Source: Kyrpidia spormannii (GTDB taxonomy: Bacteria > Bacillota > Bacilli > Kyrpidiales > Kyrpidiaceae). From it: a stretch of 64,000 nt of DNA. Of this stretch, positions 1 through 8,711 are shown piece after piece. Position 1 is the first letter of the stretch. Each line of letters starts with the position of its first letter. The position numbers were made by a program, and so were the translations under genes. The DNA is taken from NCBI RefSeq assembly GCF_002804065.1, contig NZ_CP024955.1, positions 2,046,001 to 2,110,000 on the forward strand, written 5' to 3'. Below the pieces are notes generated by a model, which was not told the DNA's origin, made no database searches, and saw nothing but the letters and a program-made list of their open reading frames with translations.

Positions 1-108
1 CATATCTGAGTGTCTTTCTTCCCCTATCCCATCAGTTTTTTGGTTTTGTGCCTTTCTGCCATCACCTCCACCCGGAATTCCGGACATCGCGACGAGCTCC
101 CCCTCCAC
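1..108 (-). CDS. Possible partial gene running off the left edge
   Basis: An open frame begins with GTG at 108 and stays open to base 1 (36 codons). A GGAG lies 6-7 bases before the GTG, and the gene would follow the flavin reductase stop by 43 bases, so it could be the next gene of that operon. The visible residues (start MEGELVAMSG, rich in Gly, Lys and Glu) match no family I recognise. The piece is too short to separate a real gene from chance. Confidence 0.25.
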   Translation of the reverse strand, partial: MEGELVAMSGIPGGGDGRKAQNQKTDGIGEERHSDM

Positions 109-151
109 AACGTCTCCGTTTTTGCTGCGGCGGCGCCCCTGGCTGCACACC

Positions 152-625
152 TTACCCCCTCTCTCCGGCGGCAGCTGGAATCCCAAAATTCCCGGTGAAA
201 AAGATTAACGGTGAATCCTCGCAATAATCGAACCCCACGATCTCCCCGACGTACAGAACGTGGTCTCCCCCATCGTACCTGCGCCATGGAACACACTCCA
301 TCCATGCAAGAACCGGGGACAACCTCGGAGCCCGCTCCCCCCTCTCCCAGGCAAACGAAGCGTCTTGTTGGGGTCTGCCCGCAAAATTCATCGCCACCGC
401 ACGTTGGTGGGAGGCAAGAACATTGACCACAAAAGGGGCACCGTCCAGCCGACTGCAAGCTTTGGCCTGTCGAGCGATGGACACCAACAGCAACGGCGGC
501 TCCAAAGACACCGACGTGAAGGAGTTGACCGTAATTCCGTGAGGTTCCCCGCCGAACTCATATGTAACCACCGTCACACCCGTGGCAAATCGTCCAAAAC
601 AGTACCGCAATTCCCTTGTATCCAT
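152..625 (-). CDS. Flavin reductase-like FMN-binding split-barrel protein
   Basis: This is a 157-residue protein of the HpaC/flavin-reductase-like family. Such proteins bind FMN and usually supply reduced flavin to a partner monooxygenase using NAD(P)H. The N-terminal motif FATGVTVVT, then GITVNSFTSVSLEPPLLLVS and FVVNVLA in the middle, are characteristic of the fold. I chose the ATG at 625 because GGGGGGAGA lies just upstream; a longer in-frame start at 661 has no such site and falls inside the palindrome. No monooxygenase partner is visible, although a gene may continue off the left edge. A strong promoter candidate and a 38-bp palindrome lie directly upstream, so repression by a dimeric regulator is likely, possibly by the GntR protein next door. 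Confidence 0.85.
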   Translation of the reverse strand: MDTRELRYCFGRFATGVTVVTYEFGGEPHGITVNSFTSVSLEPPLLLVSIARQAKACSRLDGAPFVVNVLASHQRAVAMNFAGRPQQDASFAWERGERAPRLSPVLAWMECVPWRRYDGGDHVLYVGEIVGFDYCEDSPLIFFTGNFGIPAAAGERG

Positions 626-650
626 CGTCTCCCCCCATATTCTCAGGCCC

Positions 651-688
651 TGTTCAATCATATATCATATATGATATATGATTGAACA
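651..688. promoter_or_regulatory. Perfect 38-bp palindrome, probable operator
   Basis: The half-site TGTTCAATCATATATCATA (651-669) is followed immediately by its exact reverse complement (670-688), with no spacer. It begins 26 bases upstream of the flavin reductase start and 6 bases downstream of the -10 box on the minus strand, so the transcript would start in or next to it. There is no T-tract and the AT-rich centre would make a poor terminator, so a protein-binding site is the better reading. The neighbouring GntR/FCD regulator is the obvious candidate binder (inference). Confidence 0.8.
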
Positions 689-694
689 ACCCTT

Positions 695-723
695 ATTATT
701 CTGTTTCTATCGCTTACTTTCAA
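695..723 (-). promoter_or_regulatory. Sigma-A type promoter for the flavin reductase
   Basis: On the minus strand TTGAAA (723-718) and AATAAT (700-695) are separated by exactly 17 bases. The palindrome starts 6 bases further downstream, the usual place for a repressor that blocks transcription. Confidence 0.55.
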
Positions 724-903
724 CCGGCTTAACAGATCATATTTTTTCAATATCTCTTGATCGCTTTTCATTTCTACGGTTTACCGCTCTTTTCTTCATT
801 TTTCGTAACGCATACCTGAAGAGAAACCGACGCAGAGGTTCATCTATGAGGGCGGACCGTGGCGGAAACTGTCGGGGAGGGCAGCCGAAATCCCGCGCTC
901 ATC

Positions 904-950
904 AAAAAAAGCCCGACACCGGTCATCTGGATGATAACCGGCGCCGGGCT
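904..950 (-). terminator. Rho-independent terminator after gntR
   Basis: On the minus strand a 14-bp stem with two non-Watson-Crick positions (arms 950-937 and 923-910) is followed by a run of seven T. It lies 86 bases beyond the gntR stop codon and separates gntR from the flavin reductase promoter. Confidence 0.8.
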
Positions 951-1035
951 AGGCGGATCCAAACCGAAGCAAGGGACGGGAACGAACGGGACAAACATTC
1001 GAACAGCGGTCCATCACGGGAACGGGGAGCGACAC

Positions 1036-1710
1036 CTAGGTTTTGATGGCATCCGACTGGTGAGCCATCTCCTGTACAAACGACATATAGCCGCTCATGG
1101 ACCTTTCTTTTTGCAACCTCGTCAACCGTTCGAGTGCATCTTCGTCGCGATTCCGCAGCGCTTGGATCATGGCCCGGTGTTCTTGCTGAGACGTGTGCAT
1201 AGACGCCGGGTTATGAATAAACACCCATCGGGAGCGTGCACAGCGTTCCCATACGCCCATTACGATACGAAACAGTTCTTTCCACGGAGAGAGTTCATAA
1301 AGGGAACGATGAAACTCATAGTTCAGACGGCTGAACTCGGCCGCATCGTTCTGTTCAATCGCTTCATCCATGCCGTCGACCAATTGCTCCAATCGGCCAA
1401 TATCTTCATCGGTCACCCCGCGAACGGCGGTGCGGGCAAGAATGGGCTCCAGAGCTAGACGAATCGTAAAAAGCTCGGAAAATTCCTCAACCCGTACAGG
1501 AGCCACCCTTGCACCGACAAAGGGGGTATTCTCCACCCAGCCCTCCGCCTCCAGTCGACGAATGGCTTCCCGGACCGGGATCGAACTGGTTCCAAGATCT
1601 TTCGCCAATTGATCCACCACTAGGCGTTCCCCCGGGGGGAGTTTCCCCGCCATCATCGCCTCTTTCAGTTGTTCATATACCCATTCCGTACGCGTTGTCG
1701 GCATTCTCAC
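1036..1710 (-). CDS. GntR-family regulator, FCD subfamily
   Basis: This is a 224-residue transcription factor. An N-terminal winged helix of about 70 residues (PPGERLVVDQLAKDLGTSS, then VREAIRRLEAEGWV) is followed by an all-helical FCD ligand domain. That domain includes the typical NYEFHRSLYELS segment and a late HTSQQEHRAMIQAL segment carrying metal-binding-type histidines. FCD regulators usually sense organic acids and repress nearby catabolic genes. I prefer the GTG at 1710 because GAGGG precedes it by 8 bases; an ATG at 1764 has no visible ribosome site. It has its own promoter and terminator. The palindrome 350 bases downstream is a plausible target, but the binding link is inference. 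Confidence 0.9.
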   Translation of the reverse strand: MRMPTTRTEWVYEQLKEAMMAGKLPPGERLVVDQLAKDLGTSSIPVREAIRRLEAEGWVENTPFVGARVAPVRVEEFSELFTIRLALEPILARTAVRGVTDEDIGRLEQLVDGMDEAIEQNDAAEFSRLNYEFHRSLYELSPWKELFRIVMGVWERCARSRWVFIHNPASMHTSQQEHRAMIQALRNRDEDALERLTRLQKERSMSGYMSFVQEMAHQSDAIKT

Positions 1711-1872
1711 TTCGTTTACCCTCACTTTAGAAAATCGCCCGTTCCCGATGTCGGTCAAACCCATGCCGGGCAGAAAGCTCTCGCGAGATACTTTGACAAA
1801 AACCGATCTCCGGCAAGCACTCCGTGGAGAACATCGGAATCCTTCCCGCTTCGTCGCTGAGTTACTTTTATA

Positions 1873-1901
1873 ATACTATCGAAGAACGCACAGCCCTACA
1901 A
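1873..1901 (-). promoter_or_regulatory. Candidate promoter of the GntR gene
   Basis: On the minus strand TTGTAG (1901-1896), a 17-base spacer and TAGTAT (1878-1873) form a reasonable sigma-A promoter. It would leave a leader of roughly 160 bases before the chosen GTG start. Confidence 0.45.
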
Positions 1902-1909
1902 TATGATCG

Positions 1910-2317
1910 TCATAAACCTTTGTATGGAGGAAGGGGCGGTATCCGGCATACGAGTGCCTCATCGAACGGCCCCGCGGCCAGGAATTCGGAATGGCTCGGA
2001 GACAGGCGGTCTTCTGGATAAAACAAACTGCCTCCGCCCCGGATCTCCCCTCCCCCGTCGATTACACCACGACGCTCCTTTGACGAACGAAGTGGCACGC
2101 GAGGCGGAAACACGGGCGATTTCTCCAGGTTCGGCAGCTGGACCCAGGGGGATGGCAGCGGTGTTTGTTTTTCGACTTCTCGTGCAGTTCTGTCCAAACG
2201 TTTCTCCTTGAGAGATGCTTTTGGTCCGGGCGCAGTAAATGACGCGAGTTCCCTCCGCCCACGAACTCCAAACTGCTCTTCTCCTTTCCGAATGTGAACA
2301 TCATCCATCTTCTTCAT
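1910..2317 (-). CDS. Weak hypothetical ORF in an otherwise gene-poor stretch
   Basis: A frame of 135 residues starting MKKMDDVHIRKGEEQFG is open on the minus strand. It is rich in Arg, Pro and Ser, has no recognisable domain and only a poor ribosome site (GGATGG). I list it because it is the only sizeable candidate between 1902 and 2549. The rest of that stretch shows nothing I can support. It may simply be a chance ORF. Confidence 0.2.
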   Translation of the reverse strand: MKKMDDVHIRKGEEQFGVRGRRELASFTAPGPKASLKEKRLDRTAREVEKQTPLPSPWVQLPNLEKSPVFPPRVPLRSSKERRGVIDGGGEIRGGGSLFYPEDRLSPSHSEFLAAGPFDEALVCRIPPLPPYKGL

Positions 2318-2549
2318 GAGCCATCCGTCAAGATAGACCTCTTGGCAAATTCCTGAACCTATCTCTGGGCCAAAAGACGGTCGGAGGGAAACGCCACAAC
2401 CGGGCGGCAATTGTTCCTATGCGGCAAAATTCGTCTCAGCCCCCTTTCCCCATTCTCCACAGTAGAACAACATCATAAAGTCCGCCATCGGGCCCCTCTT
2501 TGCCACAGAATCGTCACAGATTTGGGCGGGTTTTTCTGTTGTACTACAC

Positions 2550-2578
2550 TTTACGAATATCCCGGTCGGTGTTATACT
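2550..2578 (+). promoter_or_regulatory. Promoter of the small zinc-protein gene
   Basis: TTTACG (2550-2555), 17 bases and TATACT (2573-2578) precede the gene. Transcription would begin about 30 bases before the start codon. Confidence 0.5.
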
Positions 2579-2614
2579 ACAGTCAACAACAGAGAACGAC
2601 CGGAGGGGACCACG

Positions 2615-2752
2615 ATGATCGCGGTGATGGAATTTTATACGAAAATCCCAAAAAAACAGTGTACCGTCTGTGGGAAAGAATTTGAAGAACAATGCGAATC
2701 CTATGCCACCGAGTGTGAGCACTGCATCAACGAAGTGCAGGCCCAAGAATAA
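2615..2752 (+). CDS. yhfH: Small zinc-ribbon protein, YhfH-like
   Basis: This 45-residue protein has five cysteines, four of them in two CxxC knuckles: CTVCGKEFEEQCES and then CEHC. That arrangement is expected to hold one zinc ion. Size and the pattern of hydrophobic N-terminus followed by paired knuckles recall the YhfH family of Bacilli, whose function is unknown. GGAGGGG sits 6 bases before the ATG, and the gene has its own promoter and a strong terminator, so it is a complete single-gene unit. The family assignment is from memory of the motif pattern. Confidence 0.7.
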   Translation: MIAVMEFYTKIPKKQCTVCGKEFEEQCESYATECEHCINEVQAQE

Positions 2753-2788
2753 AAAATCTATGGTCAATCACCTCGGAGAAACGTAACA

Positions 2789-2827
2789 TCGCCCGGGCAC
2801 CCCTTGTGCAACCGGGCGACTTTTTTT
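2789..2827 (+). terminator. Rho-independent terminator after the small zinc protein
   Basis: An 8-bp GC-rich stem (2789-2796 with 2812-2819) is followed by seven T. It ends the plus-strand unit just before the convergent PIG-L gene. Confidence 0.85.
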
Positions 2828-2852
2828 GGAGAACTCTTGGACAGCTGCAGAA

Positions 2853-4370
2853 TCATTTGGGAGATAAACGAATGATGCGCCAGGGAGAGCTGTCCACCTG
2901 GTGGCCGGCCACCCGGGTCTGCACCTCCACCATCCAACTTCCGGTGTCCGCGAGCCACGCATCCGGAAACGAAAGCCACAACACGTCTCCGCGAATCATG
3001 ACACCGGGGGGAATCGCATCCGACGGAGCAGATCCGGGCAGAACCGTGGGCACCCCGCCCCGCACAGCAAGATCGACCCGCCTCACCCCCACCTTTTGGA
3101 AGAGACGCAGGTGAAGCTCGTAAGAGACAGCCGAATCAATCCGCCTCCGGGTCTGGATGCCGATGTACCAGCGGCCACCGCTGCGCACCGATGCCACCGC
3201 CCGAAGATCTGCCGATCCCTCCCACTCCCGTTGAAGCGTATCCCCCACCGCATCGAGCACCACAGTATAAGGCGCCAAGGGGGCTGGTTCAGCCCGGTTT
3301 CCGGATCCGCCAGAGCCAATGAAACTCCAGGTGTGCTCCCTTGGCGCGCCTGCCGCCGCACCGGACCGGGCGGCCCCCATCGGGTCAAAACCCGCCACAG
3401 ATCGGAGAACCGGCGTGTCGATTCGGCCGAACAGGTCATTACGCCGCACGAAAGCCCGCAAAAAAGGGCCGATGGTCCGCACCTGAGAAACGTGCTGCGA
3501 GATGGCGGCATATTTGCCCGCCTCCTCCTCGCCGCGAAGGGGGAAAGCCAACCAGTGCACCCCGACGGCAACCAAGGGGCCGGGCGGTAACAAAAACCAT
3601 TTTGGCTCATAAGTCCAGGGCACCGGGTAATCGCCCCGATGGACGAGATACGTCCATTCCCTCACATCCTGCTGTAGCTTGGCGAGAGTGTACACCACAA
3701 ACGCCGAGGTTGCCAGGTGGTCCGGATGCTGATCAAAGGGATCTGGGTATATCACATCCGTGGGCTGAAACTGTTTCAACACCGCCTCCAATTCCGCCAC
3801 CGCCGCGCTGCCACTGTACGGTCGATCGGATTGATAGGCAAAAGGATACGGCACCCGGGTGGCGCCATTGGGTCCCCGGACCGGGTCATCGTCAGACCAA
3901 TGAGCCTCCCACATCGGCGAAAGGCCCCCGTCCGGGAAGCCAAAGAATACGACATTCTCCGCGGGCACCCCCAGCCGACCGAGGGCCGCCAAAGCCTCGC
4001 CGTGACGAAGGGCTCCCAAGCGCCGCAGGTCCGCGGGCCTGGCGGGGAATACATGAAACGCTTCTTCGGCAGCCCGCCGGTATCCGTCCCCCACCGTCAT
4101 GAAGACGACAAAAACCTGCTTTCCCTGGGCGACCAGCCGTTGGATCAGCCCTCCTCCGCCCAGGGACTCATCGTCCGGATGCGGTGATATGTACAAAACC
4201 CGATCACCGAAATCCCTTTCGTCCACGGCGGGGGGCATGGGTGCCGGACGAACGAGATCAATCCAATAAGGGGTGAGCCAGATGAATCCAAATCCAAACA
4301 ACGCCAGAACAACAAGCCCCAGGATGGCCAACATCGCCCACCGCCGGGCTCTCGCGAGTCGCAAAGCCAC
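2853..4370 (-). CDS. Membrane-anchored PIG-L/LmbE family deacetylase
   Basis: The protein has about 505 residues. An N-terminal membrane segment (roughly residues 13-33) is followed by a PIG-L/LmbE domain with the zinc motif HPDDE (about residues 64-68) and a later HPDH in YPDPFDQHPDH. These enzymes remove N-acetyl groups from amino sugars. The C-terminal 200 residues form a predicted beta-rich extension of unknown role, so the substrate may be a cell-surface glycan. The start is a GTG at 4370, six bases after AGGAG; a TTG at 4376 sits directly on that site. The gene follows udk by 51 bases and may be co-transcribed with it. Confidence 0.85.
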   Translation of the reverse strand: MALRLARARRWAMLAILGLVVLALFGFGFIWLTPYWIDLVRPAPMPPAVDERDFGDRVLYISPHPDDESLGGGGLIQRLVAQGKQVFVVFMTVGDGYRRAAEEAFHVFPARPADLRRLGALRHGEALAALGRLGVPAENVVFFGFPDGGLSPMWEAHWSDDDPVRGPNGATRVPYPFAYQSDRPYSGSAAVAELEAVLKQFQPTDVIYPDPFDQHPDHLATSAFVVYTLAKLQQDVREWTYLVHRGDYPVPWTYEPKWFLLPPGPLVAVGVHWLAFPLRGEEEAGKYAAISQHVSQVRTIGPFLRAFVRRNDLFGRIDTPVLRSVAGFDPMGAARSGAAAGAPREHTWSFIGSGGSGNRAEPAPLAPYTVVLDAVGDTLQREWEGSADLRAVASVRSGGRWYIGIQTRRRIDSAVSYELHLRLFQKVGVRRVDLAVRGGVPTVLPGSAPSDAIPPGVMIRGDVLWLSFPDAWLADTGSWMVEVQTRVAGHQVDSSPWRIIRLSPK

Positions 4371-4421
4371 CGACAACTCCTCCGACCCAAGGATGAATAC
4401 CGTCGCCCATCTGACCCACGA

Positions 4422-5171
4422 TTAACACCGGGAATCGGTCCTGCCGATCATGGAGCGAATCTTGGCGACGAGAATGTCCACCGCCACCTGATTCCGACCG
4501 CCTTCTGGGATAATCAGATCGGCATACCGCTTCGTCGGCTCGACAAACTCCAGATGCATGGGGCGCACCACCGTCAGATACTGATGGATGACCGCCTCAA
4601 TGGTTCGTCCACGATAACGAACATCCCGTAAGATGCGCCGAATCACCCGGACGTCGGGATCGGTGTCCACATAGATCTTAATATCCATCAGATCCCGCAG
4701 CCGTTTATCGTCCAGTACCAGGATCCCCTCCAGTACAATGACGTCCCGGGCTTCCACATGAACCGTCTCCGGGAGGCGAACGTGTTGCTCAAAGGAATAC
4801 ACGGGTTTCTCGATGGGCTGCCTCCGCAAAAGTTTGCAAACGTGGTCGTACAGCAGGTCGCTGTCGAAGGCGTCCGGATGGTCGTAGTTTACCCGCTTGC
4901 GCTCTTCTAATGGCAAATGACTTTGATCGCGATAATACGCGTCTTGTTCGACGATGGCCAAGTTTCTTCGGTGGATATGCCGGGAAATGGCCCGGGCCAC
5001 CGTCGATTTCCCCGATCCGGTTCCCCCGGCGATCCCGATCAGCACCGGGCGCCTCCGCTTCGGTCCAGTGCCCGGTGACCGCACCTCCGCTCCCCCGGGC
5101 CGGCGCTGCTCCCTTGTCTTCGTTCCCTCCCTCGTTCCCGGATGTGAAGACATGTACGACTCTTTTTTCAT
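4422..5171 (-). CDS. udk: Uridine kinase
   Basis: Uridine/cytidine kinase phosphorylates uridine and cytidine with ATP or GTP in pyrimidine salvage. The P-loop GGTGSGKST lies at residues 49-57, followed by [18 protein letters not shown] and [10 protein letters not shown], all typical of Udk. At 249 residues it is about 40 longer than usual, because of a basic, low-complexity N-terminal extension. The true start could be internal, but no better ribosome site is obvious. It lies 29 bases after mltG in the same direction, a neighbourhood conserved in many Firmicutes. Confidence 0.93.
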   Translation of the reverse strand: MKKESYMSSHPGTREGTKTREQRRPGGAEVRSPGTGPKRRRPVLIGIAGGTGSGKSTVARAISRHIHRRNLAIVEQDAYYRDQSHLPLEERKRVNYDHPDAFDSDLLYDHVCKLLRRQPIEKPVYSFEQHVRLPETVHVEARDVIVLEGILVLDDKRLRDLMDIKIYVDTDPDVRVIRRILRDVRYRGRTIEAVIHQYLTVVRPMHLEFVEPTKRYADLIIPEGGRNQVAVDILVAKIRSMIGRTDSRC

Positions 5172-5200
5172 CCTACGCCCTCGCTTTGCCGGTCCCCGGG

Positions 5201-6244
5201 CTACGGCGAAGATCCCTGGGCCTTCTCCTCATTCTGAAGGTGTTCCGCATAGGTCCGAGCAAAATAATGCTCCCCGGATCCATCCCCTTTTGCAACATAG
5301 TAATAGTAATCGTTTTTCGCCGGGAAAACGGCGGCTTTGATCGAATCTAATCCCGGATTCGCGATAGGACCTGGAGGCAATCCCGTATGGATGTAGGTGT
5401 TGAACGGACTGTCGACCCGGAGATCTTGGTAGGTCAATGCCCGTTTATAACCCACCGCATACTCCACCGTCGCATCCACCTGTAAAGGCATCGGTGGCCG
5501 GCTGCGCAAACGATTATAAATCACTCCGGCTATCTGTGGGCGCTCCGCCGGGACTTTCGCTTCCCTCTCCACCATCGAAGCCACCGTCATTACCGCGTGC
5601 CAACTCTCCCCCCGGGCCTCAGCCGTACGAATCCAGTCCTGGGGGATGTGAGCGGCCAGGTTGTCAATCATATCCTGAATCACCTGATGTGCCTGGCTGT
5701 GCTTTTCCCAAAAATACGTATCGGGAAACACATACCCTTCCAGCCGATGTTTCATCGGTGCCCCTTTGGGGATGGAAGCGAGAATCTCCCCCTTGAACTG
5801 ACCGTGGTCCATTTCCCGCAGAAAATCCGCCTTTGAACAAACCCCCTGGGCTTGTAAAAGATCGGCGATTTGTTCAACGGTGAATCCCTCAGGAATCGTG
5901 ACCCGTACCACATCCGGGCTCACTTTGCCTTGAGCAATGGCCCAGGCCAAGGCCGGAATGCTTGTCCCGGGGACAAACTGATACCGCCCAGCTTTCAACT
6001 GCGGGGCCAATCGCCTGCCCCATACGTAAACCTGGAATGCCGACGCATGACGTACGAGTCCGGCCCGCTGCAACTCATCGGCGATATCGCCCACTGACGA
6101 CCCCGGACGAATGACCACCACCACCGGGGCTCCCACGGCCGTTGGCCGAAACCAGGCCCAACCGCCAACACCCGCAGCGATGATCAACACCGCAATGGCG
6201 GCCGCCAGCGCCTTTTTTACGGCGGGTCGGATCAACCGTCTCAC
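5201..6244 (-). CDS. mltG: Endolytic murein transglycosylase MltG
   Basis: MltG (YceG-like) cuts nascent peptidoglycan at the outer face of the membrane and helps set glycan length. A single N-terminal membrane anchor (about residues 11-32) precedes the YceG domain. Family markers are [11 protein letters not shown] (168-178) and ASMVEREAK with the catalytic glutamate near residue 226, then the late [19 protein letters not shown]. Length (347) is normal. The GTG at 6244 follows AGAGGA by 7 bases; a TTG nine bases downstream is an alternative. It is followed by udk and preceded by a patatin gene. Confidence 0.95.
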   Translation of the reverse strand: MRRLIRPAVKKALAAAIAVLIIAAGVGGWAWFRPTAVGAPVVVVIRPGSSVGDIADELQRAGLVRHASAFQVYVWGRRLAPQLKAGRYQFVPGTSIPALAWAIAQGKVSPDVVRVTIPEGFTVEQIADLLQAQGVCSKADFLREMDHGQFKGEILASIPKGAPMKHRLEGYVFPDTYFWEKHSQAHQVIQDMIDNLAAHIPQDWIRTAEARGESWHAVMTVASMVEREAKVPAERPQIAGVIYNRLRSRPPMPLQVDATVEYAVGYKRALTYQDLRVDSPFNTYIHTGLPPGPIANPGLDSIKAAVFPAKNDYYYYVAKGDGSGEHYFARTYAEHLQNEEKAQGSSP

Positions 6245-6272
6245 CCTCCCGTCCTCTCATCTGCCATCCCAA

Positions 6273-7079
6273 TTATACCGGGCTCGGCCGACTGGGACAA
6301 AGGGGGTGCGAAACCCAACTCCGGATCTCCTCAATGTGGCGTTCCGCCTCCTGTTCCCCCGCATCCACGCATTCTTTCATTTTCGTGACGTCAAGAGCCA
6401 GGATCCGCCCCACCTCGGGACGAAGCACCAAGTCGGCGTAGCGGAGATTCGACCGGCGCAAAGCGACGGACATGATCGTGTACGAGCGGTACAGCACCTC
6501 CAGCATGTTTCGCGGCTCCCGGGCCTCGTGCTCCCGCTCCACATCCACGGCGACCACCCGGTCCACCCCCGCCTGGCGCACCAAATCCGCCGGCAGGTTG
6601 TTCAAAACTCCTCCGTCCACCAACACCATGCCCTTATACGCCACCGGTGCGAAAATCCCCGGGATCGACGTGGTGGCCCGGATGGCGAGAATCAGCCTCC
6701 CCCGCTCCCATACAAAGGGTTTCCCGGTAACCAAATCCACTGACACAGCCCGGAAGGGTATGGGCAGCTGCTCGATGCGCATGTTATCGAGCCCTTTTTG
6801 CTTCATGAGTTCCACCAGGGCGCCCCGAAGCCGATTTCCCGACAAAATCCCGCCTTTTCCCACCCCGACGTCCACCAGCCGGTACCACCGCCGGGACAGG
6901 ATAAAATCCTCGATTTCTTCGATATCGATCCCCGCCGCCACAAGGCCGCCCACCGCTCCCCCGATGCTGGTGCCGGCGATAAAATCCACCGGGATCCCGC
7001 AACGTTTCAGTACCTTGAACACGCCGATATGGGCAAGCCCTCGAACCGCCCCGCCCCCTAGCGCCAATCCGATCGTCAC
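6273..7079 (-). CDS. Patatin-like phospholipase
   Basis: This is a 268-residue bacterial patatin, a lipid acyl hydrolase with a Ser-Asp dyad. The oxyanion loop GLALGGGAVRG is at the start, the nucleophile motif GTSIGG follows (Ser near residue 38), and the dyad Asp lies in DGGVLNNLP (near 155). I prefer the GTG at 7079, with AGGAGG 7 bases upstream, over the ATG at 7085, which directly touches that site. It ends 28 bases before mltG. Such RssA-like proteins are soluble; the substrate cannot be read from the sequence. Confidence 0.92.
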   Translation of the reverse strand: MTIGLALGGGAVRGLAHIGVFKVLKRCGIPVDFIAGTSIGGAVGGLVAAGIDIEEIEDFILSRRWYRLVDVGVGKGGILSGNRLRGALVELMKQKGLDNMRIEQLPIPFRAVSVDLVTGKPFVWERGRLILAIRATTSIPGIFAPVAYKGMVLVDGGVLNNLPADLVRQAGVDRVVAVDVEREHEAREPRNMLEVLYRSYTIMSVALRRSNLRYADLVLRPEVGRILALDVTKMKECVDAGEQEAERHIEEIRSWVSHPLCPSRPSPV

Positions 7080-7155
7080 CTTCATCCCTCCTTCGCGGCC
7101 CGTCTCTCTCTTTATGATTATTGTACCTTCCCATCGTACTTTTCGACTTGGACCT

Positions 7156-7983
7156 CTAAATTTCCGCCGCCATGGCCCCTTTTAACCGGCCGAGAAGTTC
7201 GCCGTGAATGAGGCCGTTTGTGCCCACCACGTGCCTGACCTCTAATGTATATGGGCGCCCTTCGATATCTGTGACTTGGCCACCCGCTTCCTGGACAAGC
7301 AGGGCCCCCGCTGCCATGTCCCAAGGGTTTAGATGAGTCTCCCAGAACCCGGTCAGTCGGCCACAAGCCACGTATGCCAAATGCAAAGCGGCGGACCCCA
7401 GCGTCCGGATGTTTCGACACCGAGGGGCCAGGTCCACCATCCCCTTGGTGTTCACCGCCCGGGCGTGTTCTCCTGAAGGAAAACCGGTCCCGAGGACGCT
7501 CTCGGACAGGGTCGAGGCGGATGAAACTCGGATCGGTCGGCCGTTCAAAAAGGCCCCGCCGCTCCGGACCGCACTAAATTGTTCCTTCAGGTACGGGTGA
7601 TAGACCATCCCCACCTCGAGGATGCCCCGGTGCGCATAGGCTATGGACACAGAACAAAAGGGGATCCCCGCGACAAAATTGGTCGTGCCGTCGATGGGAT
7701 CCACCACCCACAGATCTTCATGCTCGGCTCCCAGGACAACTTCTGCGCCTCCATATTGCGCCACCGTTTCTTCCCCGAGGATAAAATCATCCGGAAACGC
7801 GTCCCGAATAGTTTCCCGAATGACACTTTCGCACCGCCGATCCACCTCGGTCACAAAATCGTGCGGCCCGCTTTTCGTATCGACCACCTCCGGCCGGCCG
7901 GACCACTCCCGGATCAACTCCCCGGCCGCCTCCGCCGCCCGCTCGGCGACTTGAAGCACCACTGTCAAATCCCTCGTTGCCAT
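7156..7983 (-). CDS. Inositol monophosphatase family protein
   Basis: A Mg-dependent phosphatase of the IMPase/SuhB family with 275 residues. The first metal-site glutamates lie in ILGEET (about 70-71) and the core motif WVVDPIDGTTNF follows at 92-103. The closing WDMAAGALLVQEAGG, with the third metal Asp, is also present. Substrates in the family include inositol-1-phosphate, fructose-1,6-bisphosphate and NADP, so the substrate is open. The ATG at 7983 follows GAGAGG; the longer upstream frame has an unconvincing N-terminus. It lies at the edge of the conserved mltG block. Confidence 0.92.
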   Translation of the reverse strand: MATRDLTVVLQVAERAAEAAGELIREWSGRPEVVDTKSGPHDFVTEVDRRCESVIRETIRDAFPDDFILGEETVAQYGGAEVVLGAEHEDLWVVDPIDGTTNFVAGIPFCSVSIAYAHRGILEVGMVYHPYLKEQFSAVRSGGAFLNGRPIRVSSASTLSESVLGTGFPSGEHARAVNTKGMVDLAPRCRNIRTLGSAALHLAYVACGRLTGFWETHLNPWDMAAGALLVQEAGGQVTDIEGRPYTLEVRHVVGTNGLIHGELLGRLKGAMAAEI

Positions 7984-8240
7984 GTTCCTCTCATCCTTTC
8001 CGAACGCCCACCGAGGCGGTTGGTTCCCTGCACACCCGTTCAGCACGCGGAACCACTCTTCCTTTATCCTAACAAAGAGGCCGGCGATTCACCAAGACTG
8101 AAAGCCACACCCTCCAGGGGCGGCCAACGCTGTCCCACACCCCGCGAGCCGGGGGCTTTTTTGTGATTGACTCACAGGGAATAGAATTATATAGTATAAA
8201 CGGAATAAATCGAATAAAACTAATGAAATGGGGGTTCTTA

Positions 8241-8678
8241 ATGGAAAGCCTACAGTCGATTGCGTTTCAAGCGCTGACTCCTGAAGAAGCTCTCACGTTG
8301 GTAGCCGTCATGCGGCGAATTGTCCCCCACACGCATCCCACCTTGATTGAAGCAATTTGGCTGACGGCCCAGTCCTACGACGCCCGGCTCGTTGACCAAG
8401 TTTTCCTCAGACAAGAGGTGAGGTCCAAACTCCGGGAGTTGAACCTTCACTCGCAGAAAACGTTCGGTCAAGCCTTTTCTGACCTTGAACCTGACCAACA
8501 AGACACGCTACTGCGCGGAATCGAAGATACCCCTTTTTTCCAAAACCTAATCAACGCAACAATTTCCGACTTTTATAATCGCCATGCTGTATGGGAAGTG
8601 ATCGGTTATCCCGGCTTGGAGCAACGGGATGGAGCTGGCTACCTCAACAAAGGGTTTGATCACTTGCCGTGGGACTAA
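8241..8678 (+). CDS. Gluconate 2-dehydrogenase subunit 3-like protein
   Basis: This 145-residue protein resembles the small gamma subunit of membrane-type GMC dehydrogenases (gluconate 2-dehydrogenase subunit 3 family). The helical start LTPEEALTLVAVMRRIVPHTHPT and the end RHAVWEVIGYPG are typical. In characterised complexes this subunit accompanies a flavoprotein and assists its assembly or export. No twin-arginine signal is visible here, whereas many relatives have one. GGGGG precedes the ATG by 7 bases. The flavoprotein gene begins 33 bases downstream. Confidence 0.8.
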   Translation: MESLQSIAFQALTPEEALTLVAVMRRIVPHTHPTLIEAIWLTAQSYDARLVDQVFLRQEVRSKLRELNLHSQKTFGQAFSDLEPDQQDTLLRGIEDTPFFQNLINATISDFYNRHAVWEVIGYPGLEQRDGAGYLNKGFDHLPWD

Positions 8679-8711
8679 CGACGATAGGCAACTTTAAAGG
8701 GGGATGATCAC

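Noticed and set aside
24..63. 13-codon ORF after a GGAGGTG on the minus strand near the left edge
   Set aside because: The purine site touches the ATG with no spacing and the frame is too short; the GTG frame from 108 fits better.
3341..4102. Long plus-strand frame opposite the PIG-L gene
   Set aside because: It is antisense to a clear enzyme, rich in Pro and Arg, and has no ribosome site; it is a by-product of high GC.
8139..8160. Short GC hairpin with six T on the plus strand
   Set aside because: The stem is only 5 bp and no plus-strand gene ends upstream, so I do not call it a terminator.
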